A stretch of 64,000 bases of DNA, taken from Desulfobacterales bacterium. GTDB taxonomy: Bacteria; Desulfobacterota; Desulfobacteria; Desulfobacterales; JAEINQ01. Positions 17,437 through 26,045 of the stretch are shown one piece after another. The DNA is taken from positions 27,294 to 91,293 of the forward strand of contig JAEINQ010000020.1 of assembly GCA_016342285.1 (NCBI GenBank). Direction: 5' to 3'. A model generated the notes under the pieces. The model was not told the DNA's origin. It did not search any database and saw only the letters and a list, made by a program, of their open reading frames with translations. The position numbers and the translations under genes were made by a program. Numbering within the stretch: position 1 is the stretch's first letter; each line of letters starts with the position of its first letter.

Positions 17437-18804
17437 TTATCCCACCAGCATGCTTTCCTCGGGCCAGCGGTACCGGTATTCGGACTGATAGCTCGCCAGT
17501 GCGGCCACGATGAGAATTGGGCCGAGCCGGCCGACGAACATCATTGCCGCAATGATCAGTTTTCCGGCGACGGTGAGGTGGGGGGTCAGGCCCGTGCTGA
17601 GCCCCACGGTGCCGAAAGCCGACACCACCTCAAAGAGAATGTCAAGAAACAGCCCCCGGGCCAGAGGATGGGGAACCTCACCACCCTCGGTGATGTTGAG
17701 CACCAGAGTCGCCGCCAGAACGATCAGCACGGAAAAGGTCAGCAGGGACAAGGCCTTGTTGACGGTTCGTCGGTCCAGGGCGAACCGGCCGATGACCGCC
17801 TGCCGGCGCCCCTTGACATGGGCGATGACAAAGGCCCCGAGGGCCCGAAAGGTCGTGATCTTGATCCCCCCGGCGCAGGATCCCGGCGCCCCGCCCACGA
17901 ACATCAGAAGCATCATGACCAGCAGTGAGACATTGGTCATTCGACCGATGTCCAGGGTGTTGAATCCGGCTGTCCGGCAGGTGACCGACTGGAACAAGGC
18001 GGTGAGCAGCTCCGTTGATCCGGGAAGGTCGCGCGGATACCCGATGTACTCTGCCAGAAAGAGGGCCATCCACCCGGCAACAATCAAAAAGGCCGTGGTG
18101 CGCAGCACCAGGAGGCTGTACCAGCTCATGGGACGCTTTTGCCGGGGCTTTTGCCACCGGCGAATCATGCGGTTGCGGAAGCGGCCGGCCATCTCCATCA
18201 GAACCGAAAAGCCGATGCCGCCGGAAACGATCAGGACCATAAACACGGCGTTGATGCCCCAGTCGGTTTGAAATCCCATGAGGCTGTCGGGAAAAAGCGA
18301 AAAGCCGGCGTTACAAAAAGCCGAAACAGCGTGGAAAACGGCTGAAAATCCTGAAAACCGTTCCGGGGCCATGCCGTGAAGGGCCGCGGCAGCCACCGCC
18401 TCGATGATCAGGGTCCAGGCGGTAATCCCCATGAGAAACCGCCCCAGGTTAAAGGACATGTCATGCAACAGGCCCTGGGCCACGGCGATTCGATCGGTGA
18501 GGCTGATGCGGCGGTGGAGCAGATAGAAAATCAGGCTGGTATAGGTCATGATGCCCAGGCCGCCGAGTTGGATCATGGTCAGAATGGCGCCCTGGCCGAA
18601 AATCGAAAACCGGCCGCCGGTGTCCACCACCGCCAGGCCGGTGACACAGGTGGCTGAGGTGGCGGTGAACAGGGCGTCGATCCAGGAGACGGCTCCGCCT
18701 GCGGTGCTGACATCGAGATGCAGCGCAATGGTCCCGGCAGCGATCACCGCACCGAAAAAAGCGATGGGCAGGGACAAGGGATTGAGTCTGGTTTGTGTGC
18801 GCAT
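17437..18804 (-). CDS. ktrB: KtrB/TrkH-type potassium transporter pore subunit
   Basis: A 455-residue integral membrane protein with the four pseudo-repeats of the Trk/Ktr family. Each pore loop keeps its selectivity-filter glycine: TSATCVTGLAV, SAFCNAGFSLF, SVTCRTAGFNT and FGTVGLSTGL. It imports potassium with KtrA. The ATG at 18804 (MRTQTRLNPLSL) was chosen because an earlier in-frame extension is hydrophilic and arginine-rich and would be unusual before the first helix; AGGTGA precedes it at a somewhat long distance. First gene of the ktrB-ktrA-ABC-F run. Confidence 0.92.
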   Translation of the reverse strand: MRTQTRLNPLSLPIAFFGAVIAAGTIALHLDVSTAGGAVSWIDALFTATSATCVTGLAVVDTGGRFSIFGQGAILTMIQLGGLGIMTYTSLIFYLLHRRISLTDRIAVAQGLLHDMSFNLGRFLMGITAWTLIIEAVAAAALHGMAPERFSGFSAVFHAVSAFCNAGFSLFPDSLMGFQTDWGINAVFMVLIVSGGIGFSVLMEMAGRFRNRMIRRWQKPRQKRPMSWYSLLVLRTTAFLIVAGWMALFLAEYIGYPRDLPGSTELLTALFQSVTCRTAGFNTLDIGRMTNVSLLVMMLLMFVGGAPGSCAGGIKITTFRALGAFVIAHVKGRRQAVIGRFALDRRTVNKALSLLTFSVLIVLAATLVLNITEGGEVPHPLARGLFLDILFEVVSAFGTVGLSTGLTPHLTVAGKLIIAAMMFVGRLGPILIVAALASYQSEYRYRWPEESMLVG

Positions 18805-18941
18805 GGGTCGGTACTCACCTAAGGGGCGCGGGCCAGGCGAGAATGCTGGTCCAGACATTGGCGTATTAGGATATTTCAGGGAGGTTGTCAAATGAAGTGG
18901 CCCGGTTGCTGGGCGTGAGCCGGGTGACCGTACGGAAAAAG

Positions 18942-18973
18942 AAACCCTGCGCCGCAATCCGGCGCAGGGTTTT
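18942..18973. terminator. Rho-independent terminator
   Basis: CCCTGCGCCG and CGGCGCAGGG form a perfect ten-base stem around a five-base loop, with A-rich and T-rich sides so that it can act in both directions. On the minus strand it is followed by TTTCTTTTTC and would end transcription of the octaheme cytochrome gene. Confidence 0.9.
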
Positions 18974-19022
18974 GTTTGGAAGGAGGGGGGCTTCTGGCTT
19001 TGGGCCCGAAGGGACTCCGGGG

Positions 19023-20420
19023 CTAATTGCCGAACACTTCTTTCGGCTTTTCGGTACTCCCCGTGGCATTGGGGTAATCTTCGGCCTTGTAGGCCTTCTT
19101 GTTATGCTGGATCAAATCGCGAGATTCTTCCATGTAATTGTTGAACCGTTTCTTGCATTCGTAGAAGCCGTGCCACCAGGCGTAGTCGGGCGCCATCATG
19201 GCTGTTCCCATGCGGGCACGGCGCCCTTCGTGGTGCCACAGTTCGTAGTATTCCACCTCAAGGCGCTCGTCAAAGAAACGTGTATTGTCCAGCAGTTTCT
19301 TGGCGTAGAGGTCGTCGAGCATCTTCTTGGCCGGAGTGAAGTAGACGTCGTTGTACTCGGTCACCACCCGGTCGAGTTTGACATAGTGGGCGTCCACCCA
19401 GGTCTTCCCATGGCACTGGGTGCAGACTTCCTTCATTTTGTCGCGTTCCGTCTGCCAATTGACCTTGGCCGGAAAGGGTTTGAAATTTTCGGGTCGGATG
19501 GTGAACGGGGCCTGGAGTTCCCAGGATAGCCGCTCGGTGACATCGTGGCTGGTCATGACGGTCCCGGCGCCTGACATGTGACAGGAGGCGCAGGTGGGAC
19601 CGCGGAAGTCCACCCCCGGGGTCCAGGTGCCCGGTGCGGCCGTCCAGTTATAATCGTCGCCGTGGGCCGTGTAGATGTCGCCGTGCTTGGATTCCATGAA
19701 GATTTCGATCTGGGGATGGTCCGGGCCCAGGTGGCACTGGCCACAGGCTTCGGGCTTGCGCGCTTCCATGACGGAGAACATGTGCCGGGTATGGCAACTG
19801 GTGCAGCTCCCCATGCTGCCGTCCATGTTAATGCGGCCGACCCCGACATTGGGCCAGGTGGCCGGATCGAGTTTGCCGTCCGTCATCTTGAGCACGGTAC
19901 CATGGCAGTGGTAACAACCGGCTGTCCTTTCGACATCACTGTTCATCCCCTTGTTGAGCCAGGGATCGATTTTCCAGATGATCTCCATGGTGTTGGCGTG
20001 CTTGCTCATGGCGTACTGCTTGGCCTCGTCCGGGTGGCACCGGGAGCAGTCCTTGGGGGTAACCACGGCGGTGATGGGCACCTTGTATTCGGCCGTACCA
20101 AAATCGGTGTCCGAGCGCTGGTACTGCTTGAAATGCGCCTGGCTGACGTCCGGGTCGGTGGCGTCGGCCACATGGCAGTCATAACAGGTGATGTTGGCGC
20201 TGGCATGGCGGCTTTTGGCCCAGTCGGCAAAGAGTCCCGGATGCTCCTGTTTGTGGCACTGAATGCAGGCCACCGCCTCTTTGGGCATGCTGCGTTCAAC
20301 GCGAAACGTTTTTTCCACCGGCTGGTTGCCGGCCGGTTGGGCGTGGGTGACCCGGGTCGCGACAGCCACAAGGCAGGCGATGCCCAACAGACATGCGAAA
20401 GTCAATGCTCCCCTTTTCAT
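19023..20420 (-). CDS. Octaheme c-type cytochrome, hydroxylamine oxidoreductase (HAO) family
   Basis: A 465-residue exported protein with an N-terminal signal peptide and eight CXXCH heme sites (CIQCH, CYDCH, CSRCH, CYHCH, CTSCH, CGQCH, CASCH, CTQCH). Heme number, order and length fit the HAO fold. The last part contains MMAPDYAWWHGFYECKKRF, the region where ammonia oxidisers have the tyrosine that cross-links to the P460 heme; whether that tyrosine is present cannot be settled by eye. Members encoded next to a NapC/NrfH-type quinol dehydrogenase, as here, are proposed to work as reductases of hydroxylamine or nitrite. It would be periplasmic and take electrons from the quinone pool through its neighbour. 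Confidence 0.88.
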   Translation of the reverse strand: MKRGALTFACLLGIACLVAVATRVTHAQPAGNQPVEKTFRVERSMPKEAVACIQCHKQEHPGLFADWAKSRHASANITCYDCHVADATDPDVSQAHFKQYQRSDTDFGTAEYKVPITAVVTPKDCSRCHPDEAKQYAMSKHANTMEIIWKIDPWLNKGMNSDVERTAGCYHCHGTVLKMTDGKLDPATWPNVGVGRINMDGSMGSCTSCHTRHMFSVMEARKPEACGQCHLGPDHPQIEIFMESKHGDIYTAHGDDYNWTAAPGTWTPGVDFRGPTCASCHMSGAGTVMTSHDVTERLSWELQAPFTIRPENFKPFPAKVNWQTERDKMKEVCTQCHGKTWVDAHYVKLDRVVTEYNDVYFTPAKKMLDDLYAKKLLDNTRFFDERLEVEYYELWHHEGRRARMGTAMMAPDYAWWHGFYECKKRFNNYMEESRDLIQHNKKAYKAEDYPNATGSTEKPKEVFGN

Positions 20421-20496
20421 CGGTTCCCCCCTTCAATGGTTGTTTTTCACCTTACAAACCCGGCCCTGTGGCCGGGTCGGAGATATTGGGCGATTG

Positions 20497-21051
20497 TTAA
20501 AGACCCAGCCCCCGGTAGGAGCGCTGATACTGCTTATACCGGTATTGCCCGGTCGGGTTGTGGACCAGATTTCGATGACAGTCCACGCATCTCTTTTCGT
20601 ATCCGGGCCGGGGATAGACCACGGACCGGTGGGCCAGCATGGCACCGCGTTTATTGGGAATGTTCAGCAGGTTCCGGTGGCATTTCTGGCACTGCTCGTT
20701 CTTGAAGGACGCATACGCTGTTTGGCGGTTCTTTTCATGGTCGTAGGGCTGGCTGGAGGCAAAATGAACGAAGACGTCCTTAATCCCGTGCATGGTCTTG
20801 GCGTAGAAGAAATTCAAGGTGTCGTGGGGGGCAGGCAGGTGGCAGTCCATACAGTCGGCCACGAATCCGTGGGCATTGTTGACATGGGTGGAGGTCTTCC
20901 AGGTATTGTAAGCGAATTCGATTTCGTGGCAGGAGGCGCAGAACTGGGGGGTCGAGGTGCGGACCATGGTGTAATAGCTGATGCTGAACAGGGGAAAGGC
21001 GATGACGACGCCGACGGTCACGAGAATGATCCCGACCAGGTATTTTTTCAT
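20497..21051 (-). CDS. NapC/NrfH-family tetraheme quinol dehydrogenase
   Basis: A 184-residue protein with one N-terminal membrane anchor (LVGIILVTVGVVIAFPLF) and four CXXCH sites (CASCH, CMDCH, CQKCH, CVDCH). NapC/NrfH proteins oxidise membrane quinol and pass electrons to a periplasmic multiheme enzyme. It is the first gene of a two-gene unit with the octaheme cytochrome 76 bases downstream, which is the obvious partner. Confidence 0.9.
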   Translation of the reverse strand: MKKYLVGIILVTVGVVIAFPLFSISYYTMVRTSTPQFCASCHEIEFAYNTWKTSTHVNNAHGFVADCMDCHLPAPHDTLNFFYAKTMHGIKDVFVHFASSQPYDHEKNRQTAYASFKNEQCQKCHRNLLNIPNKRGAMLAHRSVVYPRPGYEKRCVDCHRNLVHNPTGQYRYKQYQRSYRGLGL

Positions 21052-21403
21052 TTTGTGTCTCGAATCGGTGAGGGGAAACAGCCTTTATAAAACCGGGTGT
21101 GACATGGGCATACCAGGCGCCAGCGTAAAAAAGGGGTGAGATCCTGAAGGGAAATTGTCAAAAGAGATTGACCGGCCGCCGCGCCATTGGGTACCCTTTT
21201 GCTTAATTCTTATCTTATCGCCAACAGGCCGGTTGTCAAGGGACTTCTTTCCCCCGCACTTGCTGCCCTGGTTTGTGCTGCCGCCACAGAAAAAGACACC
21301 ATGCGTGTTGGGTCTTCACCCGGTTCCTTCCGAACGGTTTCGGGGGGAGAGACGTTTTCCACCGATGTGCCACAATGATTTCCGGGGACAGGGGGCCGTT
21401 TCG

Positions 21404-21429
21404 GTCCGATGTTTTTGACAACATCGGAC
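21404..21429. promoter_or_regulatory. Perfect inverted repeat upstream of cysE
   Basis: GTCCGATGTT and AACATCGGAC are perfect complements around TTTGAC. No T-run follows, so it is more like an operator or mRNA hairpin than a terminator. The rest of the 540-base gap between the NapC-type gene and cysE shows no gene. Confidence 0.6.
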
Positions 21430-21593
21430 GCGGGAGTTAACTTGACCAGTTGAAACATACGGCTTTATTTTCCATTGCACCTGCCTTCCGCGCATCGAAC
21501 TCTGTAAGGAACCTTGCTTCCACGCGTCAAAAAGGGAGTGGGAAGAAAAAGCGAACCTACGCCATGGTGACCCAAGACAACGGAGGCTCGATT

Positions 21594-22544
21594 ATGGACG
21601 ACCCGAAAAACCAGACCACCGATGCCTGCAAGGCCGATGCGGCCGCCTGTGCCCAATACAAGGCGCGACTGCCGGAGATCGCCGAGGCCATCATCGCCCA
21701 CTGTGACGACGAATCATGCTACACCCACATCGATTCCGAACCGATTTCTTCGGAAGGGCGGGTGACCGAGATCATCGACAAGTTCCGGGAGATCCTCTTC
21801 CCCGGATATTTTTCATCGGAAAAGGTCGATCCGGTCAACCTCAAGTACAGCATCGGACGAACGGTGACCCATCTCTACGACCTGCTGTCCGAGCAAATCA
21901 CCCATACCGTAAGACATGACTGCTTTCGTTACGGGCTCTCGTGCAGCCACTGCGAGGAGCAGGGGCACGAGGTGGCCCTGGCCTTGCTGGAATCGGTTCC
22001 GGACATTCGAAAGGTCCTGGCCTCCGACGTTCGGGCGGTTTACGACGGCGACCCGGCGGCAAAAAGCCACGACGAGATCATTTTCAGCTATCCGGGAATA
22101 TACGCCATGACGGTTTTCCGGGTCGCCCATCGGCTTTTCGAACTGGGGGTGCCGCTGTTGCCCCGGGTCATGACCGAGCATGCCCACAGCGTTACCGGCA
22201 TCGACATCCATCCCGGCGCCCGGATCGGCCAGCGGTTCGTCATCGACCACGGCACCGGGGTGGTGATCGGGGAGTCCACGTTGATCGGAGAAAACGTTCG
22301 GATCTACCAGGGCGTGACCCTGGGCGCCCTCTCCTTGCCCCGGGATGCCGGCGAGGCCCTGCGCGGGAAAAAGCGGCATCCGACCATCGAAGACGATGTG
22401 ATTATCTATTCAGGCGCCACCATTTTGGGCGGCGATACGGTGATCGGCGCCGGGGCGGTGATCGGCGGCAACGTCTGGCTCACCGAATCGGTTCCGCCCG
22501 GTACGCGGGTGCTCATGGAAGTGCCGCGTCTGATTTACAAATAA
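21594..22544 (+). CDS. cysE: Serine O-acetyltransferase
   Basis: A 316-residue enzyme that acetylates serine to O-acetylserine, the first step of cysteine synthesis. The C-terminal half is a left-handed beta-helix of hexapeptide repeats with the catalytic region MTEHAHSVTGIDIHPGARIG and FVIDHGTGVVIGES. The N-terminal half (about 1-150) is longer than in E. coli CysE and resembles the EpsC-like form common in anaerobes. The ATG at 21594 follows GGAGG by seven bases; in-frame upstream sequence has no such site. The cysteine synthase gene follows in the same direction. Confidence 0.92.
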   Translation: MDDPKNQTTDACKADAAACAQYKARLPEIAEAIIAHCDDESCYTHIDSEPISSEGRVTEIIDKFREILFPGYFSSEKVDPVNLKYSIGRTVTHLYDLLSEQITHTVRHDCFRYGLSCSHCEEQGHEVALALLESVPDIRKVLASDVRAVYDGDPAAKSHDEIIFSYPGIYAMTVFRVAHRLFELGVPLLPRVMTEHAHSVTGIDIHPGARIGQRFVIDHGTGVVIGESTLIGENVRIYQGVTLGALSLPRDAGEALRGKKRHPTIEDDVIIYSGATILGGDTVIGAGAVIGGNVWLTESVPPGTRVLMEVPRLIYK

Positions 22545-22920
22545 GCCAGATGATCTCACAAAAAATCCATTTTTCACCATGAAGGACATGAAAAGCATGA
22601 AGACGTACACAGGATTTGGGGCTTCTGACATGGCACCAAGTCTGGTACGGTTCAGCACCTGCCCGAAGGGCATGGCACCATTTGTTCGGCCGGAGCGCCT
22701 ACGGCGGTTTTTTCGTAGGGGATCGGCCGAACAAATCAATCCTGGATATCCTGGTATCCTGTACAAAAACTTTGCGATCTTTGCGGCTTCGCGGTGAACC
22801 ACATATTGGTTGCGGCTATGCCGCCCTAAGCGCTTCATGGAAAATTAAAAATTGGCATGTCGGTAACTTTTTCCAAGCGCATGCGTTTGCGCGGCAAAGA
22901 TACTCTGAAAGGACAAACCC
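22545..22920. repeat. Repeat-filled gap between cysE and cysK
   Basis: No gene seen. It holds a half-element with roughly ten-base periodicity (CATGAAGGACATGAAAAGC, near 22578), a long inverted repeat (ATTTGTTCGGCCG at 22680 with CGGCCGAACAAAT ending at 22736) and another periodic stretch (CTTTGCGATCTTTGCGG, near 22775). These look like degraded members of the inverted-repeat families seen elsewhere in the window. Confidence 0.6.
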
Positions 22921-23841
22921 ATGACATTATTCAACAACGCCATCGAGACCGTCGGGAGAACCCCACTGGTGCGTATCAACCGTCTGGCAGCGGGGATTGA
23001 AGCGGAGATTCTGGCCAAACTGGAGTTCTTCAACCCCCTGGGCAGCGTCAAGGACCGGATCGCCGCGGCCATGATCGCCGCGGCTGAATCCGATGGCCGG
23101 CTGGGCGCCGATACCCTGATTGTGGAGCCGACCAGTGGTAACACAGGGATCGGCCTGGCCTTTATCTGTGCGGCCAAGGGGTACCGAATCACCCTGGTCA
23201 TGCCCGACACCATGAGCGTGGAGCGCCAGAAACTGCTTCGGCATCTGGGCGCCGAACTGGTGTTAACCCCCGGCGCCGAAGGCATGCCCGGGGCCATTGC
23301 CAAGGCGGAGACCATTGTTGCCGGGTCGCAAAACGCCTTTATGCCCAATCAGTTTGCCAACCCGGCCAACCCCCGGGCCCACCGGGAGACCACGGCCGAG
23401 GAGCTCTGGAAAGATACAGACGGCCGGATCGACATGATCGTCTCCGGTGTGGGGACCGGCGGCACCATTACCGGCGTGGCCCAGGCACTCAAGACGCGCA
23501 ACCCGGACTTTAAGGCCGTGGCCGTGGAGCCGACCGGTTCTCCGGTGCTTTCCGGAGGCGCCAAGGGACCCCACAAGATTCAGGGGATCGGCGCCGGTTT
23601 TATCCCCGACGTTTTGGATACCTCCATTATTGACGAAATCGTAACCGTGCCCGACGACCAGGCCTTTGAAACGGCCCGGGCCCTGGCAAAAACCGAAGGG
23701 ATTCTCTGCGGCATCTCCTCGGGCGCTGCTGTCTGGGCGGCCATGGAAATCGCACGGCGGCCGGAGAACAAGGGCAAGCGGATCGCGGTAATCCTTCCCA
23801 GTACGGGGGAGCGCTACATCAGCACGGCGCTATTTACCTAA
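22921..23841 (+). CDS. cysK: Cysteine synthase A
   Basis: A 306-residue PLP enzyme that makes cysteine from O-acetylserine and sulfide. The PLP lysine lies in NPLGSVKDR (about residue 43), the substrate loop is [13 protein letters not shown], the phosphate-binding loop is [11 protein letters not shown] and the C-terminal block is [14 protein letters not shown]. Length and motifs are those of a typical CysK. It pairs with cysE upstream. Confidence 0.95.
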   Translation: MTLFNNAIETVGRTPLVRINRLAAGIEAEILAKLEFFNPLGSVKDRIAAAMIAAAESDGRLGADTLIVEPTSGNTGIGLAFICAAKGYRITLVMPDTMSVERQKLLRHLGAELVLTPGAEGMPGAIAKAETIVAGSQNAFMPNQFANPANPRAHRETTAEELWKDTDGRIDMIVSGVGTGGTITGVAQALKTRNPDFKAVAVEPTGSPVLSGGAKGPHKIQGIGAGFIPDVLDTSIIDEIVTVPDDQAFETARALAKTEGILCGISSGAAVWAAMEIARRPENKGKRIAVILPSTGERYISTALFT

Positions 23842-23963
23842 TCCGCAGATTTCGCAGATTACACAGATTAAAATTGATGAGCGATAGGGGTTGCGAAAGC
23901 TGTCGGGCTTAATTCCCCCTTAGCTTGCCGTGTTAAGATAGAAATAATCAGGAATTTAAATCT

Positions 23964-24043
23964 ACCACGGAGTACACAGCGAGCACGGAGACAAAAGGCC
24001 AATATCAAGTATAATTCTCAGTGTGCTCCGTGATCTCCGTGGT
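23964..24043. repeat. Inverted repeat element, family C (copy 1)
   Basis: ACCACGGAGTACACAGCGAG at one end and GTGCTCCGTGATCTCCGTGG at the other are near-complements with a periodic make-up. It is joined head to tail to the MITE that follows. The remaining bases up to the PIN gene show no gene. Confidence 0.75.
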
Positions 24044-24149
24044 TATAGCATTTGTCAGAAATACGTTCCGATACAGGTCAATAGACGGCCCTCACCTTTA
24101 AACTCGGTGTGAGTCAAAATTGAAAGACTCAAATGCTATAAATATTTTG
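24043..24149. repeat. MITE-like element, family E (copy 1)
   Basis: Ends TTATAGCATTTGTCAG and CAAATGCTATAAATATTTTG are inverted repeats. The interior keeps CGTTCCGATACAGGT as in the copy at 44.2 kb. Confidence 0.8.
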
Positions 24150-24406
24150 TTTCGAATTCTTCTGGCGGTATTCAATGGATTGAAACAAAGATAAAATCTT
24201 TTTAGAATTCCAATTTATTTTAATATAATCAGTTTGTTAATTAGTTTTTCGCGAGACTGTGATGCCTGGATCGGCAGTATCGACTTTCATTTATTATAGG
24301 GATTGTCAGCGTCAACCGGCCTGACGAGGCATTGTCAACGGCCAGCAAGTGGCAGGTGTTCAAACGGAACAGAATTTTGACAATCCCTATAAAGAACGGT
24401 TTGTAA

Positions 24407-24985
24407 ATGACCATGGCGCTAAAAAAAGCCGGCACGAAAAAACCCAGGCGGGTCGTCATCGATGCCTCATCGGCCATTTTGCTTTTCAAGGCAGGCCTGC
24501 TGGATCTTCTGACCCGGGTCTACCGTATCGTCATGACCCCGTCGGTGCTGGATGAAACGACCCGGCCGGGATATCCCGGGGCAAGACTGGTGGAATCACT
24601 TCGATCGGCTGGCGCCATCGTGATCCTGGCATCGAAGCCGGCGGATGTGGACGGTCTGCCGACCCTTGGACGGGGCGAGCGGGATACCATCGGCGCCTTT
24701 TTGCAGGGCGCGGCGGATTTTGTCATCATCGACGACGGCAAAGGGGCCGGGTTCTGCCGGGATCATGCCATCCCTTATATCAATGCCCTGCTGGTCCCCC
24801 GGATTCTGGTTTTAAGTGGACAGATGTCGCCGCGTGACGGCAGAAAGCATACCGAGGCGATCCTGGCTGTCGGTCGCTATTCACCCCAGATTGCCAACTA
24901 CGCCGCAACCTGTCCTCCCGAAGTCCTTGACTTCTTTCTCCCATCCGCCCCCCGGATCGCGGCAGCCTCAAGACCGCCGAAGTGA
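24407..24985 (+). CDS. PIN-domain-like protein (DUF3368-like)
   Basis: A 192-residue protein with a PIN nuclease pattern: VVIDASSAILLFKAGLLDLL (first acidic residue), LGRGERDTIGAFLQGA (glutamate) and FVIIDDGKGAGFCRDHAIPY (two aspartates). DUF3368 proteins usually act as toxins or RNases paired with a small antitoxin. No antitoxin gene was found on either side, so it may be solitary or use an antitoxin lost here. It opens the defence-like region on the left. Confidence 0.7.
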   Translation: MTMALKKAGTKKPRRVVIDASSAILLFKAGLLDLLTRVYRIVMTPSVLDETTRPGYPGARLVESLRSAGAIVILASKPADVDGLPTLGRGERDTIGAFLQGAADFVIIDDGKGAGFCRDHAIPYINALLVPRILVLSGQMSPRDGRKHTEAILAVGRYSPQIANYAATCPPEVLDFFLPSAPRIAAASRPPK

Positions 24986-25361
24986 GTCTCCATCCTCTGC
25001 GCTGGTGGCATCAGGTGCCCCTTGAAAGGCGAACGGCGTGGCTAAATCACAGCCCGGAAACCTTGACAAAATCAAATGTAAAGCACGTTGGTTTCGTCAA
25101 TCATCCCTATGTTGTTCTTTTCAAGCCAAGTGGTGCGATACGGTCTTTCGGTTAACCAAGTTTGACTCGAATATATCACCTTATATCACAATAAACTGGC
25201 AATTCTCCTATTTCGCAACGAAACCAAGTTCACGAATTACATCGAAGTGGGATTAGGCCAATCACTCATAGACCACTTCCAAGAAAAAATGATGGGCATC
25301 CTTAACTGCAAGTTGTTTGTATGTTGGAAAAGAAATCCCATACATTCATTTCCGCCCGTGG
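24986..25361. other. Gap at the left edge of the defence-like island, no gene seen
   Basis: AT-rich compared with the flanking 20 kb, no open frame with coding character and no clear repeat. It ends at the stop of the last gene of the SIR2-HerA operon. Confidence 0.5.
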
Positions 25362-26045
25362 CTATCGTTTGTAATTGAATAGATCTGCTGCATTCACGTT
25401 CTTCAGGGTCTTCTTTGGACTTTCAATCGCGGCCCTAATTGAGCTTTCAAATAGATCAATCAATCGCTGCCTCTCATCCCGCCTGACATTTGTGTGCACC
25501 AGACAGAACTGATAGCGAAGATGAAAGAGGAAAACATACGGATTCTCAATACCTCCACCGATTCGGACCTCGTGCGATTTCAACCCGCCTTTCTCCTGAT
25601 CAAGTTGCACATTGCTGATTCCAAGGTCTTCAAGGTGCGTGTGACAGCGCGGATGGAAAATCATGCCATCGAGAACCGCTTCGATATCTCCTTGCAGTTG
25701 TGCTCTTTGATCATGAGGATATCGAGCATTTGCAGAGTGTAGCGCCCCCTTACTAAGAAACTCGGGATCAATATGGTTTTGCCAATGGCAACGGACAGCG
25801 GGTGAATCTTGTAATAATGAGACAGAATATTTGGCGACAGATTCTATCTGATAATCACATCTCAACATCAAGAATGGAATTTCTATATTATCATTAAGGC
25901 CGAAACGGCCCCAAAATCCTCCCTCGGGCCAGAGCATGTGTAGGGTTTTTGCATAAACACCTAACCATCTTGCTGGTGAATCCGGACGGAAGGCAATGCG
26001 TTCGATTATGTCCCACACGATTGCTCGGCGCCCATTGTCGTTCAC
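25362..26045 (-). CDS. Unknown protein, fourth gene of the SIR2-HerA operon
   Basis: A 227-residue soluble protein, family not recognised. The sequence is tryptophan- and histidine-containing with no membrane segment, no P-loop and no obvious nuclease motif. It starts with GTG, preceded by GGAGGTAAGTC, and overlaps the end of the AAA+ gene in a GTGA, so it is translationally coupled to it. That tight coupling makes a shared function with the SIR2, HerA and AAA+ proteins likely, perhaps as a sensor or accessory subunit. Confidence 0.75.
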   Translation of the reverse strand: MNDNGRRAIVWDIIERIAFRPDSPARWLGVYAKTLHMLWPEGGFWGRFGLNDNIEIPFLMLRCDYQIESVAKYSVSLLQDSPAVRCHWQNHIDPEFLSKGALHSANARYPHDQRAQLQGDIEAVLDGMIFHPRCHTHLEDLGISNVQLDQEKGGLKSHEVRIGGGIENPYVFLFHLRYQFCLVHTNVRRDERQRLIDLFESSIRAAIESPKKTLKNVNAADLFNYKR

